A stretch of DNA of 64,000 nt from Opitutia bacterium (GTDB taxonomy: Bacteria; Verrucomicrobiota; Verrucomicrobiia; Opitutales; UBA953): NCBI GenBank assembly GCA_003569245.1, contig BGOM01000024.1, positions 62,001 to 126,000 on the forward strand. The letters are read 5' to 3'. The position numbers and the translations under genes are program-made. The notes under the pieces were generated by a model, which saw nothing but the letters and a program-made list of their open reading frames with translations, was not told the DNA's origin and did not search any database. The first letter of the stretch is position 1. Each line of letters begins with the position of its first letter. Shown here one piece after another: positions 20,564 through 28,547 of this stretch.

Positions 20564-21369
20564 CCACGCTATTTTTTGATTATACCGAAGCCATCCTGCG
20601 CTGGGCGCTCCTGCCTGGCCTGGCGCTCTTCGCGCTCACGTGGTTCGTCGCCCGCCGGCTGGACAACTGGTCCATCGTCGACGTCGTCTGGTCCTACGGG
20701 TTCGCCTTGATTGCGGGGTTGTTGGTCTTCGTCGCTCCCGGTCCGACGGGGTGGACCGCCTTTGCGTTGCATGCCATCTTCGTGGCGGCCTGGAGCCTGC
20801 GATTGGGGACCCACCTTGGCTGGCGTATCTTCGGGCACCTCGACCGGGAGGATGGCCGTTATCTGAAGATGCGTGCGACCTGGGGAGAACGCATGGCGGC
20901 CAAGATGGCGGTCTTCTATGCGCAGCAAGCGGTCGCCCTGACGATCCTCGCCCTGCCCTTGCTGGCCTCCTGGGCCGACCCCTGCGGCATCCGGACCATC
21001 CACCTGATCGGCGCCGGCCTCGTCGGCCTCGGTATGCTGACCGAGGCGACCGCGGACCTGCAGCTGGCGCGGTTCAAGCGGGACCCGGCCCGGCGCGGGC
21101 AAGTCTGCGCCCAAGGCCTCTGGGGCTGGACCCGGCATCCGAATTACTTCGGCGAATGGCTGATCTGGGTCGGGTTCGCCTTGCTCAGTTGGACGCCGCT
21201 ACTCCAGGGGATACCGGGGCTGCTGTGCGCCGGCGGGATGTACTACCTCCTGAACCACGTCACCGGCATTCCCCTGACCGAACAGCAGTTACTGACCTCG
21301 AAGGGAGCGGCCTACGCCGAGTACCAGGCGAGGGTCCCGGCCTTCTGGCCCCGGCCGCCGCGGGCCTGA
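20560..21369 (+). CDS. DUF1295 (steroid 5-alpha-reductase-like) membrane enzyme
   Basis: 269 aa with about six helices. The C-terminal block GLWGWTRHPNYFGEWLIWVGFA is the signature of the ICMT/5-alpha-reductase-like DUF1295 family, which uses NADPH to reduce double bonds or binds SAM, depending on the branch. NWSIVDVVWSYGFALIAG near the N-terminus is also typical. DUF1295 genes regularly accompany COG2907/DUF1365/CFA clusters, where reduction of an unsaturated methylated acyl intermediate is a reasonable inference. It overlaps the DUF2062 stop by 4 nt. Confidence 0.9.
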   Translation: MTTLFFDYTEAILRWALLPGLALFALTWFVARRLDNWSIVDVVWSYGFALIAGLLVFVAPGPTGWTAFALHAIFVAAWSLRLGTHLGWRIFGHLDREDGRYLKMRATWGERMAAKMAVFYAQQAVALTILALPLLASWADPCGIRTIHLIGAGLVGLGMLTEATADLQLARFKRDPARRGQVCAQGLWGWTRHPNYFGEWLIWVGFALLSWTPLLQGIPGLLCAGGMYYLLNHVTGIPLTEQQLLTSKGAAYAEYQARVPAFWPRPPRA

Positions 21370-21387
21370 TTTTTTGGCGGCGGCGGA

Positions 21388-21416
21388 TTGCCTTGGGCCG
21401 CCGCTTCCCCACGTTC
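21388..21416 (+). promoter_or_regulatory. Promoter of methyltransferase 2 (21423)
   Basis: TTGCCT (21388-21393), 17 nt, ACGTTC (21411-21416), 6 nt, ATG at 21423. Its -10 and downstream bases nearly match those of metH (CACGTTAGGGG against CACGTTCGGGG). It selects ATG 21423 over the long upstream extension of the frame. Confidence 0.7.
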
Positions 21417-21422
21417 GGGGGC

Positions 21423-22463
21423 ATGCCGCTGATCGACACCCTCATCGCGAAGGACGTCCTGCCCGATTCCGTGCTCCGCTGGGGTATCCGCCGCCTGCTC
21501 CGCCAGCGCCTCCGGGACGAGCGTCCGGACTCCGCCGCCGCGCGCTTCGCCCGGGTCGACGCCTTCGCCGCCGAGCTGCGCACCCTGCCGGTCGCGATTG
21601 AGACCAAGGCGGCCAACGAGCAACACTACGAGGTGCCGGCCGAGTTCTATAAGCTCTGCCTGGGGCCGCGCCTGAAGTACTCCTCGTGCTACTACGAGCT
21701 CGGCGGCGAGACCATCGGCCAGGCTGAGGAAGCCATGCTGGCCCGCACCTGCGCCCGCGCGGAGCTGGCGGACGGCCTGGAGATCCTCGAGCTCGGCTGC
21801 GGCTGGGGCTCCCTCACCCTCTGGATGGCCGAGAAGTATCCCCACGCCCGCATCACCGGGGTCTCCAACTCCGCCTCGCAGCGCGCCCATATCGAAGGCG
21901 AATGCGCCAAGCGCGGCTTCAAGAACGTCCGGATCATCACGTGCGACATGAACGTCTTCGCCGCCGAGGCCGCCCGCTACGACCGCGTGGTCTCCGTCGA
22001 GATGTTCGAGCACATGAAGAACTGGGCCGAGCTCATGCGCCGGATCGCCGGCTGGCTCAAGCCCGGCGGCAAGCTGTTCTTCCACGTCTTCACGCACAAG
22101 GACATCGCCTACCACTTCGCGGCCAAGGACGGCACGGACTGGATGTCGCGCCACTTCTTCACCGGCGGCATCATGCCCTCGAACTGCCTCGCCAGCCGCT
22201 TCCAGGATGACCTCAGGCTGGAGCAGCAGTGGGAGGTCGAGGGCCGCCACTACGGACAGACCTCGGAGCACTGGCTCCAGAACACCGACCGGCACCGGGA
22301 GGAGATCCTGCGGATCTTCGCCCGCACCTACGGCCCGGAGCGGGCCAAGGCCTGGCTGGCGAACTGGCGGGTCTTCTTCATGGCCTGCGCCGAGCTCTGG
22401 AATTTCCGGGGCGGCGCCGAATGGATGGTCTGCCATTACCGCTTCGCCAAGCGCGCGGGTTAA
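21423..22463 (+). CDS. Cyclopropane-synthase-type SAM methyltransferase (2)
   Basis: 346 aa from ATG 21423. It belongs to the same superfamily as the 18106 product but to a shorter branch: NEQHYEVPAEFYKLCLGPRLKYSSCYY, the SAM loop ILELGCGWGSLTLWMAEKYP (about 121-140), VSVEMFEHMKNW, and a C-terminal FRGGAEWMVCHYRF. This branch resembles the methylases that put a methyl branch on unsaturated chains (UfaM-like) or small-molecule N-methyltransferases. In this island a lipid substrate is more likely. It has its own promoter, although it directly follows the DUF1295 gene. Confidence 0.88.
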   Translation: MPLIDTLIAKDVLPDSVLRWGIRRLLRQRLRDERPDSAAARFARVDAFAAELRTLPVAIETKAANEQHYEVPAEFYKLCLGPRLKYSSCYYELGGETIGQAEEAMLARTCARAELADGLEILELGCGWGSLTLWMAEKYPHARITGVSNSASQRAHIEGECAKRGFKNVRIITCDMNVFAAEAARYDRVVSVEMFEHMKNWAELMRRIAGWLKPGGKLFFHVFTHKDIAYHFAAKDGTDWMSRHFFTGGIMPSNCLASRFQDDLRLEQQWEVEGRHYGQTSEHWLQNTDRHREEILRIFARTYGPERAKAWLANWRVFFMACAELWNFRGGAEWMVCHYRFAKRAG

Positions 22464-22471
22464 GTCCGCGT

Positions 22472-22500
22472 TTGCCACCGACGGCGCACCGCGTTTGCTC
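22472..22500 (+). promoter_or_regulatory. Promoter of the aldose-epimerase-like gene
   Basis: TTGCCA (22472-22477), 17 nt, TTGCTC (22495-22500), 6 nt, ATG at 22507. The 35-nt spacing is exact. Confidence 0.6.
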
Positions 22501-22506
22501 GGCCCC

Positions 22507-23436
22507 ATGGAGAGCTACGAAGAGAACGGCGTGCCGATGGAACGGTGGCGGGTCGGGGCCTCGACCTACGAGACCTGCCTGACGCGCGGGGCGCGCCTGC
22601 TGCGCTGGCGGCTCGATGTCCCGTCCGGCCGCCGCGAGATCCTCTTCTGGCCGGAAGGCGCGCCACTGGACCTCGACAAGATCGGCCCCGTCCGGGGCGG
22701 CAACCCCATCCTCTTCCCCTTCATGGGCCGTAACTACGCCGACGGCGAGAAGTTCGCCTGGAAGGCGGCCGACGGCGTGAAGCGGCCCATGCCGCAGCAT
22801 GGTTTCGCGCGCGACTCCGCCTTCGCGATCGTCGAGAGCGGCCCCCGGCACGCCGTGGTGCGCCTGGTCCAGGACGAGCGCGGCCGGCAATGCTACCCCT
22901 TCGCCTACGACTTCCGCATCCGCTTCGATTTCCTCGAGCTCTTCCTGCGGATCACGTTCGAATTCGAGAACCGCGACGCGCAGCCGCTGCCGTGGTGCGC
23001 GGGCCATCATTTCTACTTCACGTTGCCGTGGCATCCCGGCCTGGGCCGGCGCGACTACGTGGTGAAGATTCCCTCCAAGAAGCAGTGGCGCCACGCCGCC
23101 GACGGCAAGCTGGTGCCGTTCGCCGAGCTCAAAGGGCAGGCCGCGATCGGCTTCGATAACCCGCACCTCTCCGACTGCATCTTCACGAACCTCACGTCGG
23201 CCACGCTCGCCTTCGGCCCCAAGTCGGGCGAGGAGGACATCACCGTCAAGGTGGGCGAGGAGCCGATCCCGGGCGCCTGGGCCAGCGTCGTCACCTGGAC
23301 GCCCGACCCCGAGGCACCGTATTACTGCGTCGAGCCCTGGATGGGACCGCCCAACAGCCCCGAACATAAGCACGGGCTCCGTTTCGCGGAGCCCGGGCAG
23401 GTCGACACCTTCGTCACCGAGGTGTCCTTGATGTAA
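22507..23436 (+). CDS. Aldose 1-epimerase (galactose mutarotase) family protein
   Basis: 309 aa with the beta-sandwich mutarotase pattern: GARLLRWRLDVPSGRREILFWP, RGGNPILFPFMGR, MPQHGFARDSAF (the catalytic-type His of the family in P-Q-H-G-F-A-R), WCAGHHFYFTLP and CVEPWMGPPNS. It most resembles the glucose-6-phosphate 1-epimerase/YeaD side of the family, where Arg residues bind the sugar phosphate, but the substrate is not certain. It lies between the lipid island and a small lipoprotein and has its own promoter. Confidence 0.88.
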   Translation: MESYEENGVPMERWRVGASTYETCLTRGARLLRWRLDVPSGRREILFWPEGAPLDLDKIGPVRGGNPILFPFMGRNYADGEKFAWKAADGVKRPMPQHGFARDSAFAIVESGPRHAVVRLVQDERGRQCYPFAYDFRIRFDFLELFLRITFEFENRDAQPLPWCAGHHFYFTLPWHPGLGRRDYVVKIPSKKQWRHAADGKLVPFAELKGQAAIGFDNPHLSDCIFTNLTSATLAFGPKSGEEDITVKVGEEPIPGAWASVVTWTPDPEAPYYCVEPWMGPPNSPEHKHGLRFAEPGQVDTFVTEVSLM

Positions 23437-23444
23437 GCCTCGGC

Positions 23445-23711
23445 TTACTTGTTGCCGACGTTGTTACCGAGCGGGAGCTTGCCGGTCGACTTCTTCGCGG
23501 GGGTCGTCGGCTTCGCCGGGGTCGGCTTGGCCGGGGTCGGCTTGGCCGGGGCGACGGGGGTCACCGGGGTCAGGCCAGTGTCGATCGGGACGAGGATGGC
23601 GGGGGCCACGGCGGCCGGGCCATCGTTCACGGGGCTCGGACCCTTCTTCGGACCCATGCAACCGACGAAGGCGAGGGAAAGAGCGGAGAAGACGAACAGT
23701 TTGCGTGCCAT
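23445..23711 (-). CDS. Small proline-rich lipoprotein
   Basis: 88 aa. The lipoprotein signal MARKLFVFSALSLAFVGC ends in the lipobox FVGC, so Cys18 would be lipidated. The mature chain is low-complexity, with three PAKPT repeats (about residues 56-72). It probably lies in the envelope with an extended, wall-spanning tail. No family is recognised. It is divergent from the LMW phosphatase gene across 36 nt. Confidence 0.75.
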   Translation of the reverse strand: MARKLFVFSALSLAFVGCMGPKKGPSPVNDGPAAVAPAILVPIDTGLTPVTPVAPAKPTPAKPTPAKPTTPAKKSTGKLPLGNNVGNK

Positions 23712-23747
23712 GGCGGGGGGTGTTTGTATGCTGGCACTTTACCCGGC

Positions 23748-24212
23748 ATGACGACCCGCACAAGCGCAGATTCCAAGCTCCTCCTGTTCGTCTGTACCGG
23801 TAATTTCTACCGCAGCCGTCATGCGGAGGCCCTCTTCAACTGGCATGCCGAGCGCCATGGACTGGCCGCCCGGGCCTTCTCGCGCGGCCTGCTCACCTCC
23901 CTGGTGGCGGATGAGCCGACCCTGCTTTCGCGGGACACCGAACGCCGGCTAGGCGAGCTGGGCATCCCCCTCCACCACACCGGCGCAGCCCCGACCCAGC
24001 TGCGCAAGGAGGACCTCGCCCGCGCCCACCGGACCATCGCGCTCAAGCGCGACGAGCATCACGCCATGATGCGCCAGTCGCACCCGGAATGGGCGGACCG
24101 GATCGAATATTGGACGGTCCACGATATCGACTTCCTGGAACCCGCGCACGCCCTGCCCCAGATCGAGGCACGGGTCCTCGAGCTGGTCAGGGAGTTCGGC
24201 GGACCGGCCTGA
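23748..24212 (+). CDS. Low-molecular-weight protein-tyrosine-phosphatase-like protein
   Basis: 154 aa from ATG 23748; a TTG 24 nt upstream could extend it. The active-site loop C-x5-R is present near the N-terminus: LFVCTGNFYRSRHAE (Cys and Arg in C-T-G-N-F-Y-R). The general-acid Asp typical of the family is probably in HDIDFLEPA near residue 130. The loop is C-T-G-N-F-Y-R rather than the common C-x-G-N-I-C-R, so activity on low-molecular phosphates, arginine phosphate or tyrosine phosphate is open. Its stop directly abuts the stop of the convergent desaturase gene (24210-24215) with no terminator between. Confidence 0.85.
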   Translation: MTTRTSADSKLLLFVCTGNFYRSRHAEALFNWHAERHGLAARAFSRGLLTSLVADEPTLLSRDTERRLGELGIPLHHTGAAPTQLRKEDLARAHRTIALKRDEHHAMMRQSHPEWADRIEYWTVHDIDFLEPAHALPQIEARVLELVREFGGPA

Positions 24213-25379
24213 TCAGGCGGCCGAACCGGCGTCGGCCCGGCGCAGGGTCTCGAGATGACCGGCGGCCTGGTTCAGCAGGGCGCGCAGCTCGACCATGGTC
24301 TCATGGGCGACCTCGGCCTTGTTGGTCGCGGCTTCCTTGAGGGCCTCGGCGCGGAGCGCCAGTTCCTTGGCGAGGTCATGCGCGGCGGCGATGGTCTTGG
24401 CCTTCAGCTCACGGGTGCGGGCGTCGAGGCGGTTGGCCAGGGAATCGATGTCCTTGCCGAGGGTGAGGCTCTTCTCCTTGAGCTCGGCGGCCATGATGCG
24501 GGAGTCGGGCACGCGGCGCAGGTCCTGGACGAGGCCGACCTTGGAGAGGGTCCAGATGATCCATTTGGTCGGGTCGAACTGCCAGGGCTTCACGCCGTTG
24601 CGGTAGTCGTGCTGGAACTCGTGGTGGTAATTATGGTACCCCTCGCCGAAGGTCAGGAGCGCGACGGCGCCGGAATCGCGGGCGCTGTGGTTGGTCGAGT
24701 AAGGCTGGCGGCCGAACATGTGGCAGAGCGAGTTGATGCAGAAGGTGCCCTGCTGGACGACCACGGTGCGGAGGAGGCCGGCGATGAGGAAGCAGGCCAG
24801 GGCGGTCATGCCGGGATTGGCGAAGCCGCGGGCGGTGGCGTAGGCCCAGCCGAGGGCAGCCGGGGTCACGAAGCCCACGAAGAAGCCGATCCACTGGACG
24901 TACTTGTGCTGCCACATGACGAGGGGGTCGGCCTCGAGGTCCTTGACGTTGGTGACGGGCGGCTTCGGCTTGAGGCGGAAGAGGAGCCAGCCGATGTGGG
25001 CGTAGAAGAAGCCCTTGGAGATGTCATACGGATCCTCGTCCTCGTCCACGTGCTTGTGGTGGATGCGGTGGTCGGCCGACCAATCGAGGGCGGAGTTCTC
25101 GAAGGAGGCGGCGCCGAAGAGGAGCACGAAGAGCTTGACCGGCCACTTGGCCTTGAAGGACAGGTGGGAGAACAGGCGATGGTAGCCGAGGGTGATGCCG
25201 AAACCGGTGGCGTAGTAGTAGAAGATGAACAGGGCCCAGACGAACCCCCAGCCCTCGACGTTGTCGAACTGGGTCCAGAGGAACCAGGGCACGACGGTCA
25301 GGGAAAGCAGCGCCGTTCCGATGAGGAACGACGAGGTCACCCATTCGATGCGGTAGATCGGGAAGTTTTTGAACTTCAT
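24213..25379 (-). CDS. Delta9-type acyl-CoA desaturase with coiled-coil tail
   Basis: 388 aa from ATG 25379. The first 285 residues are a stearoyl-CoA-desaturase-like membrane enzyme with all histidine boxes: HRLFSH (about 67-72), HRIHHKH (about 104-110) and HNYHH (about 242-246), plus SLCHMFG. The last ~100 residues are an added alpha-helical, highly charged segment (about 290-388: LKEKSLTLGKDIDSLANRLD, then ALRAEALKEAATNKAEV) predicted to form a coiled coil. Plain family members lack it. It may dimerise the enzyme or tether a partner. An AT-rich intergenic region with direct repeats lies upstream. Confidence 0.92.
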   Translation of the reverse strand: MKFKNFPIYRIEWVTSSFLIGTALLSLTVVPWFLWTQFDNVEGWGFVWALFIFYYYATGFGITLGYHRLFSHLSFKAKWPVKLFVLLFGAASFENSALDWSADHRIHHKHVDEDEDPYDISKGFFYAHIGWLLFRLKPKPPVTNVKDLEADPLVMWQHKYVQWIGFFVGFVTPAALGWAYATARGFANPGMTALACFLIAGLLRTVVVQQGTFCINSLCHMFGRQPYSTNHSARDSGAVALLTFGEGYHNYHHEFQHDYRNGVKPWQFDPTKWIIWTLSKVGLVQDLRRVPDSRIMAAELKEKSLTLGKDIDSLANRLDARTRELKAKTIAAAHDLAKELALRAEALKEAATNKAEVAHETMVELRALLNQAAGHLETLRRADAGSAA

Positions 25380-25439
25380 GAAAATCCAAGTTGGCACCCA
25401 AGCCCGTTTTGGCGAGTCGAAACGACGAATGTCGGGACG

Positions 25440-25520
25440 GCTATCCGCGCGGATTAACCGCCTTAATACCCCGTTTTTCGAAGACCAAAACGGCGTAATC
25501 CGCCTTAATCAGCCCGCGCT
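25440..25520. promoter_or_regulatory. AT-rich region with direct repeats upstream of the desaturase
   Basis: Two direct repeats, TTAACCGCCTTAAT (25454-25467) and TAATCCGCCTTAAT (25496-25509), match at 12 of 14 bases, 42 nt apart (four helical turns). The surrounding sequence is much richer in A/T than the rest of the window. They lie about 75-130 nt upstream of the desaturase start and may be operator sites for a lipid regulator. No protein is implicated by sequence. Confidence 0.4.
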
Positions 25521-25529
25521 CCGGAACTT

Positions 25530-25970
25530 TCAATCCGCGGAACGACGACGACCGAGCGCGTTCTTCACCGCGATGACGCGGACCGGCTCGCGCGTCTTCA
25601 CCCAGACGTCGCGCTCCTTGAGGAGCTTGGAGGGCAGGCTCTGGCAGGCGTCGCCAAACGAGGTCACCGGCACGCGCTTCCCTTTGGGGGAACCGTTGAA
25701 GGTCGAGGCCACGTCGAGGATCTTGTCCGAGACATCGCGGGGGTCGCCGTCCTCCGGGTACTGGACGACCCAGCCGGTGAGGTCCTTGGGCAGACCGCCC
25801 TCCGGCTCGCTCACCAGGACCAGGAACTCCTTCTTCTGGGGCTTCTCGCGCTCGACCGCATCCTCGGCGGCCGCCTCGCGGATCTGGTTGAGGATCGCGG
25901 CGGCGACGCGGACGTCCACGCCGTTCTCCTTGAGCACGCGTTGCACCAGTTCGATATCAACCTTGGCCAT
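25530..25970 (-). CDS. Unknown 146-aa cytoplasmic protein
   Basis: 146 aa from ATG 25970 (MAKVDIELVQRVLKENGVDV). It is soluble, with an N-terminal helical segment resembling a short UBA-like or helix-turn pattern (VQRVLKENGVDVRVAAAILNQIREAA), then a charged linker and a mixed alpha/beta part (EFLVLVSEPEGGL, TGWVVQYPEDGDP, VWVKTREPVRVIAVKNAL). No family is recognised. A longer reading is possible, but MAKVDIEL is the natural start. It lies upstream of the desaturase on the same strand but is separated from it by 150 nt. Confidence 0.65.
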   Translation of the reverse strand: MAKVDIELVQRVLKENGVDVRVAAAILNQIREAAAEDAVEREKPQKKEFLVLVSEPEGGLPKDLTGWVVQYPEDGDPRDVSDKILDVASTFNGSPKGKRVPVTSFGDACQSLPSKLLKERDVWVKTREPVRVIAVKNALGRRRSAD

Positions 25971-26029
25971 AGGCCCCCAAGAGAGGCCAACCCCGCCCCC
26001 GAGGGAAGCCGGAGTTATTCGCAACGCCG

Positions 26030-26100
26030 AGGTAGGGGCGGCACCGCGTGCTGCCCTAGGTTTAAGGGGGCTAAGGCAGCATGCGGTGCTGCCCCTACCT
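26030..26100. repeat. Inverted pair of CAGGTAGGG-type palindromes
   Basis: Two GGCAGCAC-type palindromes face each other: AGGTAGGGGCGGCACCGC... (26030-26059) and ...GCGGTGCTGCCCCTACCT (26071-26100), separated by 11 nt. Each folds alone, and the pair can fold into one ~70-nt hairpin. It lies between the 25530 gene (transcribed away) and trmB. Confidence 0.8.
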
Positions 26101-26120
26101 GAACCTGACCCTTTTTCCTT

Positions 26121-26149
26121 TCGCCTCCCCTTCCCCTTTCCCCCTTAAC
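26121..26149 (+). promoter_or_regulatory. trmB promoter (variant -35)
   Basis: TCGCCT (26121-26126), 17 nt, CTTAAC (26144-26149), 6 nt, GTG at 26156. One base differs from TTGCCT, but the spacing is exact, supporting GTG 26156 as the start. Confidence 0.45.
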
Positions 26150-26155
26150 CGACCT

Positions 26156-26761
26156 GTGCCGGAGCATACCAAAGTCATGGGGAAGGAATGGGCGGACGCC
26201 CGCCGGCAGGCCAACGTGGAGCGGCTAGGGGCGACCTTGGCCGCGGCCTTGGCCGGCCGGACCAGCCTCACCTTCGAGCTGGGCTGCGGACATGGCCATT
26301 GGCTGGCCGCGTACGCCGCCGCCCACCCGGACGAGTTCTGCGTAGGCATCGACCTCATCACGCACCGCGTCGAGCGCTCCGTGCGCAAACAGACGCTGGG
26401 CAAGCTCGACAACGTCCTCTTCCTCAAGGCCGAGGCGACGGAATTCCTGGATGCGCTGCCGGCCACGGTGGCCCTGCGGAAGATCTTCATCCTCTACCCG
26501 GACCCGTGGCCGAAGAAGAAGCACCACAAGAACCGCTTCATCAACGCGGAGAATCTGGCGCGCCTCGCCGCCCACGCCGGCCCGGGCGCGCGCCTGCACT
26601 TCCGGACCGACGATGCGGATTACCATGCGTGGACGCGCGACCACCTCGCGGCGCACCCGGCGTGGCGGCTCGCGGCCGACGTGCCCTGGCCCTTCGAGCG
26701 CACCACGTTCTTCGAGGAACGGATGAAGGATAAACGCGACCTCGTCGCGGACCGCGCTTAG
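26156..26761 (+). CDS. trmB: tRNA (guanine46-N7)-methyltransferase
   Basis: 201 aa from GTG 26156. It methylates N7 of G46 in the tRNA variable loop with SAM. The SAM loop is FELGCGHGHWLAAYA (residues about 37-51), followed by FCVGIDLITHRVERSVRK. The family signature FILYPDPWPKKKHHKNRFI is complete, and the tail FERTTFFEERMKDK matches the tRNA-binding T-x-F-E. The upstream codons read as low-complexity leader, so GTG is preferred. It is a single-gene unit, flanked upstream by the palindrome pair. Confidence 0.95.
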   Translation: MPEHTKVMGKEWADARRQANVERLGATLAAALAGRTSLTFELGCGHGHWLAAYAAAHPDEFCVGIDLITHRVERSVRKQTLGKLDNVLFLKAEATEFLDALPATVALRKIFILYPDPWPKKKHHKNRFINAENLARLAAHAGPGARLHFRTDDADYHAWTRDHLAAHPAWRLAADVPWPFERTTFFEERMKDKRDLVADRA

Positions 26762-26830
26762 GCATTGTCGCTCAATTGTGACGGGTTAAGTGCCTGATTC
26801 GTAGCAAGTAAAGGGACGCCATCCTTTCCC

Positions 26831-26859
26831 TTGCAAGGGCCGGCGTCAGACCTAGTCAT
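26831..26859 (+). promoter_or_regulatory. pyk promoter
   Basis: TTGCAA (26831-26836), 17 nt, AGTCAT (26854-26859), 7 nt, GTG at 26867. The -35 itself coincides with an in-frame TTG codon that could be mistaken for the start. Confidence 0.55.
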
Positions 26860-26866
26860 AAACGCC

Positions 26867-28291
26867 GTGAAGCCTTTCCGTCATACCCGGGTCACTTTCA
26901 CCATCGGGCCCGCGACCGAGTCCGAAGCGCAGCTGGAGGCGATCATCAAGGCGGGGGCCAACGTCGTCCGCCTGAACATGGCCCACGCCGACCACGCATG
27001 GGTGCGGACCATCGTCGCCCGCGTCCGCGACGTCAGCCGCCGGCTGAAGAAGGAGCTGGCCGTGATGATGGACATCAAGGGCCCGGAGATCCGCACCGGC
27101 GCCCGCAAGGAGCCCACCCAGCTCAGCGTCGACCAGATCGTCGACGTCACCGGCTCCGACACCGCCCCGGCCGACGGGGACGTCCTCGTCATCCCCACGA
27201 ATTACCCGAAGATGATCACCGCCGTCCCCGTGGGCGGCGTGGTCCTCGTCGACAACGGGCTCATCCAGCTGCGCGTGCTGGAGCAGCGGCCCGACCGCCT
27301 GCGGTGCAAGGTCGAGCAACCTGGTCCGCTCGGCAGCCGTCGCCACATCAACCTGCCCGGCGTGAAGGTCGACCTCCCCGCCCTCACCGACAAGGACCGC
27401 GCGGATGTCGCCGTGGGCTGCGAGGTCGGGGTCGACTTCTACGCGCTCTCCTTCGTGCGCGAGGCGGCCGACGTGCATGCCCTGCGCGGCCTGCTCGCGC
27501 AGCATGATTCCAAGGCGCACATCATCTCCAAGATCGAGGACCAGTCGGCGATCGTCCACCTCGGCGACATCCTTGAGGCCACCGACGCCCTGATGGTCGC
27601 CCGCGGCGACCTCGGCATCGAGATTCCCTACGAGACCCTGCCGCTCGTCCAGCGCAAGGCCGTCGCGATGGCCATCGCCCGCCGCAAGCCGGTCATCGTG
27701 GCCACCCACATGCTGGAGTCCATGATCCACGCACCCGTCCCGACCCGCGCCGAGGTGACCGACGTCTCCAACGCGGTGCTCGAGATGGCCGACTCGGTCA
27801 TGCTCTCCGGCGAGACGACCACCGGCAAGCACCCGATCCGCTGCGTGGAGGTGATGACCCGCATCGCCACCACCACGGAGCAGGAGCTGCCGCGCGTCCT
27901 CTCGCCCGAGCAGGCCCACGAGAGCGCCAAGATCAAGCTCCTGCGGGCCGCCGCCGGCCTCGCCCAGGACCTCGGCAACACCGGCATCATCGCCTTCACC
28001 CGCAACGGCGACGTGCCTCGCTCGCTGTCCTCGCTCCGCGCGGTCGGCTGCCCGATCTACGCCTTCATGGAGGAGACGCACGTCCACCGGAAGATGAGTC
28101 TCCTCTGGGGCGTCGAATCCTTCCAGATGAAGTTCGAGCCCAAGGCGGAGGACAACATCACCCTGGCGCTCGCACGGCTGCGCGACGAAGGCCACGCCGA
28201 GCCCGGCCAGACGCTCGTCATCGTGACGAACGTCATCCTCGGCCCGACCGTCATCGACTCCGTCCAGCTCCGCGCGGTCCCGGCGCGTTGA
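26867..28291 (+). CDS. pyk: Pyruvate kinase
   Basis: 474 aa from GTG 26867 (VKPFRHTRVTFTIGP). It transfers phosphate from phosphoenolpyruvate to ADP at the end of glycolysis. Conserved blocks: RLNMAHADH (the usual N-F-S-H becomes N-M-A-H), VMMDIKGPEIRTG, the catalytic-site segment HIISKIEDQSAIVHL with its Lys, and MVARGDLGIEIPYE. The C-terminal regulatory domain is present (GIIAFTRNGDVPRSLS). The loss of the Ser in the K+/substrate loop (NFSH to NMAH) is unusual. The preferred start is GTG rather than the upstream TTG, because the latter lies in the -35 box. Confidence 0.93.
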   Translation: MKPFRHTRVTFTIGPATESEAQLEAIIKAGANVVRLNMAHADHAWVRTIVARVRDVSRRLKKELAVMMDIKGPEIRTGARKEPTQLSVDQIVDVTGSDTAPADGDVLVIPTNYPKMITAVPVGGVVLVDNGLIQLRVLEQRPDRLRCKVEQPGPLGSRRHINLPGVKVDLPALTDKDRADVAVGCEVGVDFYALSFVREAADVHALRGLLAQHDSKAHIISKIEDQSAIVHLGDILEATDALMVARGDLGIEIPYETLPLVQRKAVAMAIARRKPVIVATHMLESMIHAPVPTRAEVTDVSNAVLEMADSVMLSGETTTGKHPIRCVEVMTRIATTTEQELPRVLSPEQAHESAKIKLLRAAAGLAQDLGNTGIIAFTRNGDVPRSLSSLRAVGCPIYAFMEETHVHRKMSLLWGVESFQMKFEPKAEDNITLALARLRDEGHAEPGQTLVIVTNVILGPTVIDSVQLRAVPAR

Positions 28292-28304
28292 AGCCACAGG
28301 CGCG

Positions 28305-28336
28305 CAGGTAGGGACCTGCGTCCCCGCTGGTCCGCG
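28305..28336. repeat. CAGGTAGGG-type palindrome (subtype GGACC)
   Basis: CAGGTAGGGACCTGCG-TCCC-CGCTGGTCC, a near copy of 19384-19415 with one central mismatch in the stem. It lies 14 nt after the pyk stop and may serve as its 3' hairpin. Confidence 0.75.
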
Positions 28337-28341
28337 GCCGA

Positions 28342-28526
28342 CCGAGGCAACAAGAGCAATAGGGTCAGTGACAGGGTCAGGGGAAGGGTCAGGCAAACAA
28401 TCAAGTCGGCAGGATACCGTTTCGAAATCCTGTACCTGTCCCTTTTGCATCCACCTTCCCCTGTCCCTGACCCTGACCCTTTCCCTACTGTATCCACCTA
28501 GGCCTTTTGCATCCATCCCCCAACCG
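28342..28526. repeat. G-rich/C-rich inverted-repeat element, copy 1
   Basis: Non-coding. The left arm AGGGTCAGTGACAGGGTCAG continues with GGGAAGGGTCAGG (to 28393). The centre AATCAAGTCGGCAGGAT... is AT-richer. The right arm is C-rich (TTCCCCTGTCCCTGACCCTG, from about 28455). It ends in CTTTTGCATCCA. A second, about 85%-similar copy lies at 29508-29699 on the other side of the 28572 gene. Confidence 0.7.
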
Positions 28527-28547
28527 CTATCCGCTGACCGCCTCAAC

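Noticed and set aside
20640-21422. Long N-terminal extension of the second methyltransferase frame
   Set aside because: It lies within the DUF1295 gene in another frame; family alignment and the promoter both point to ATG 21423.
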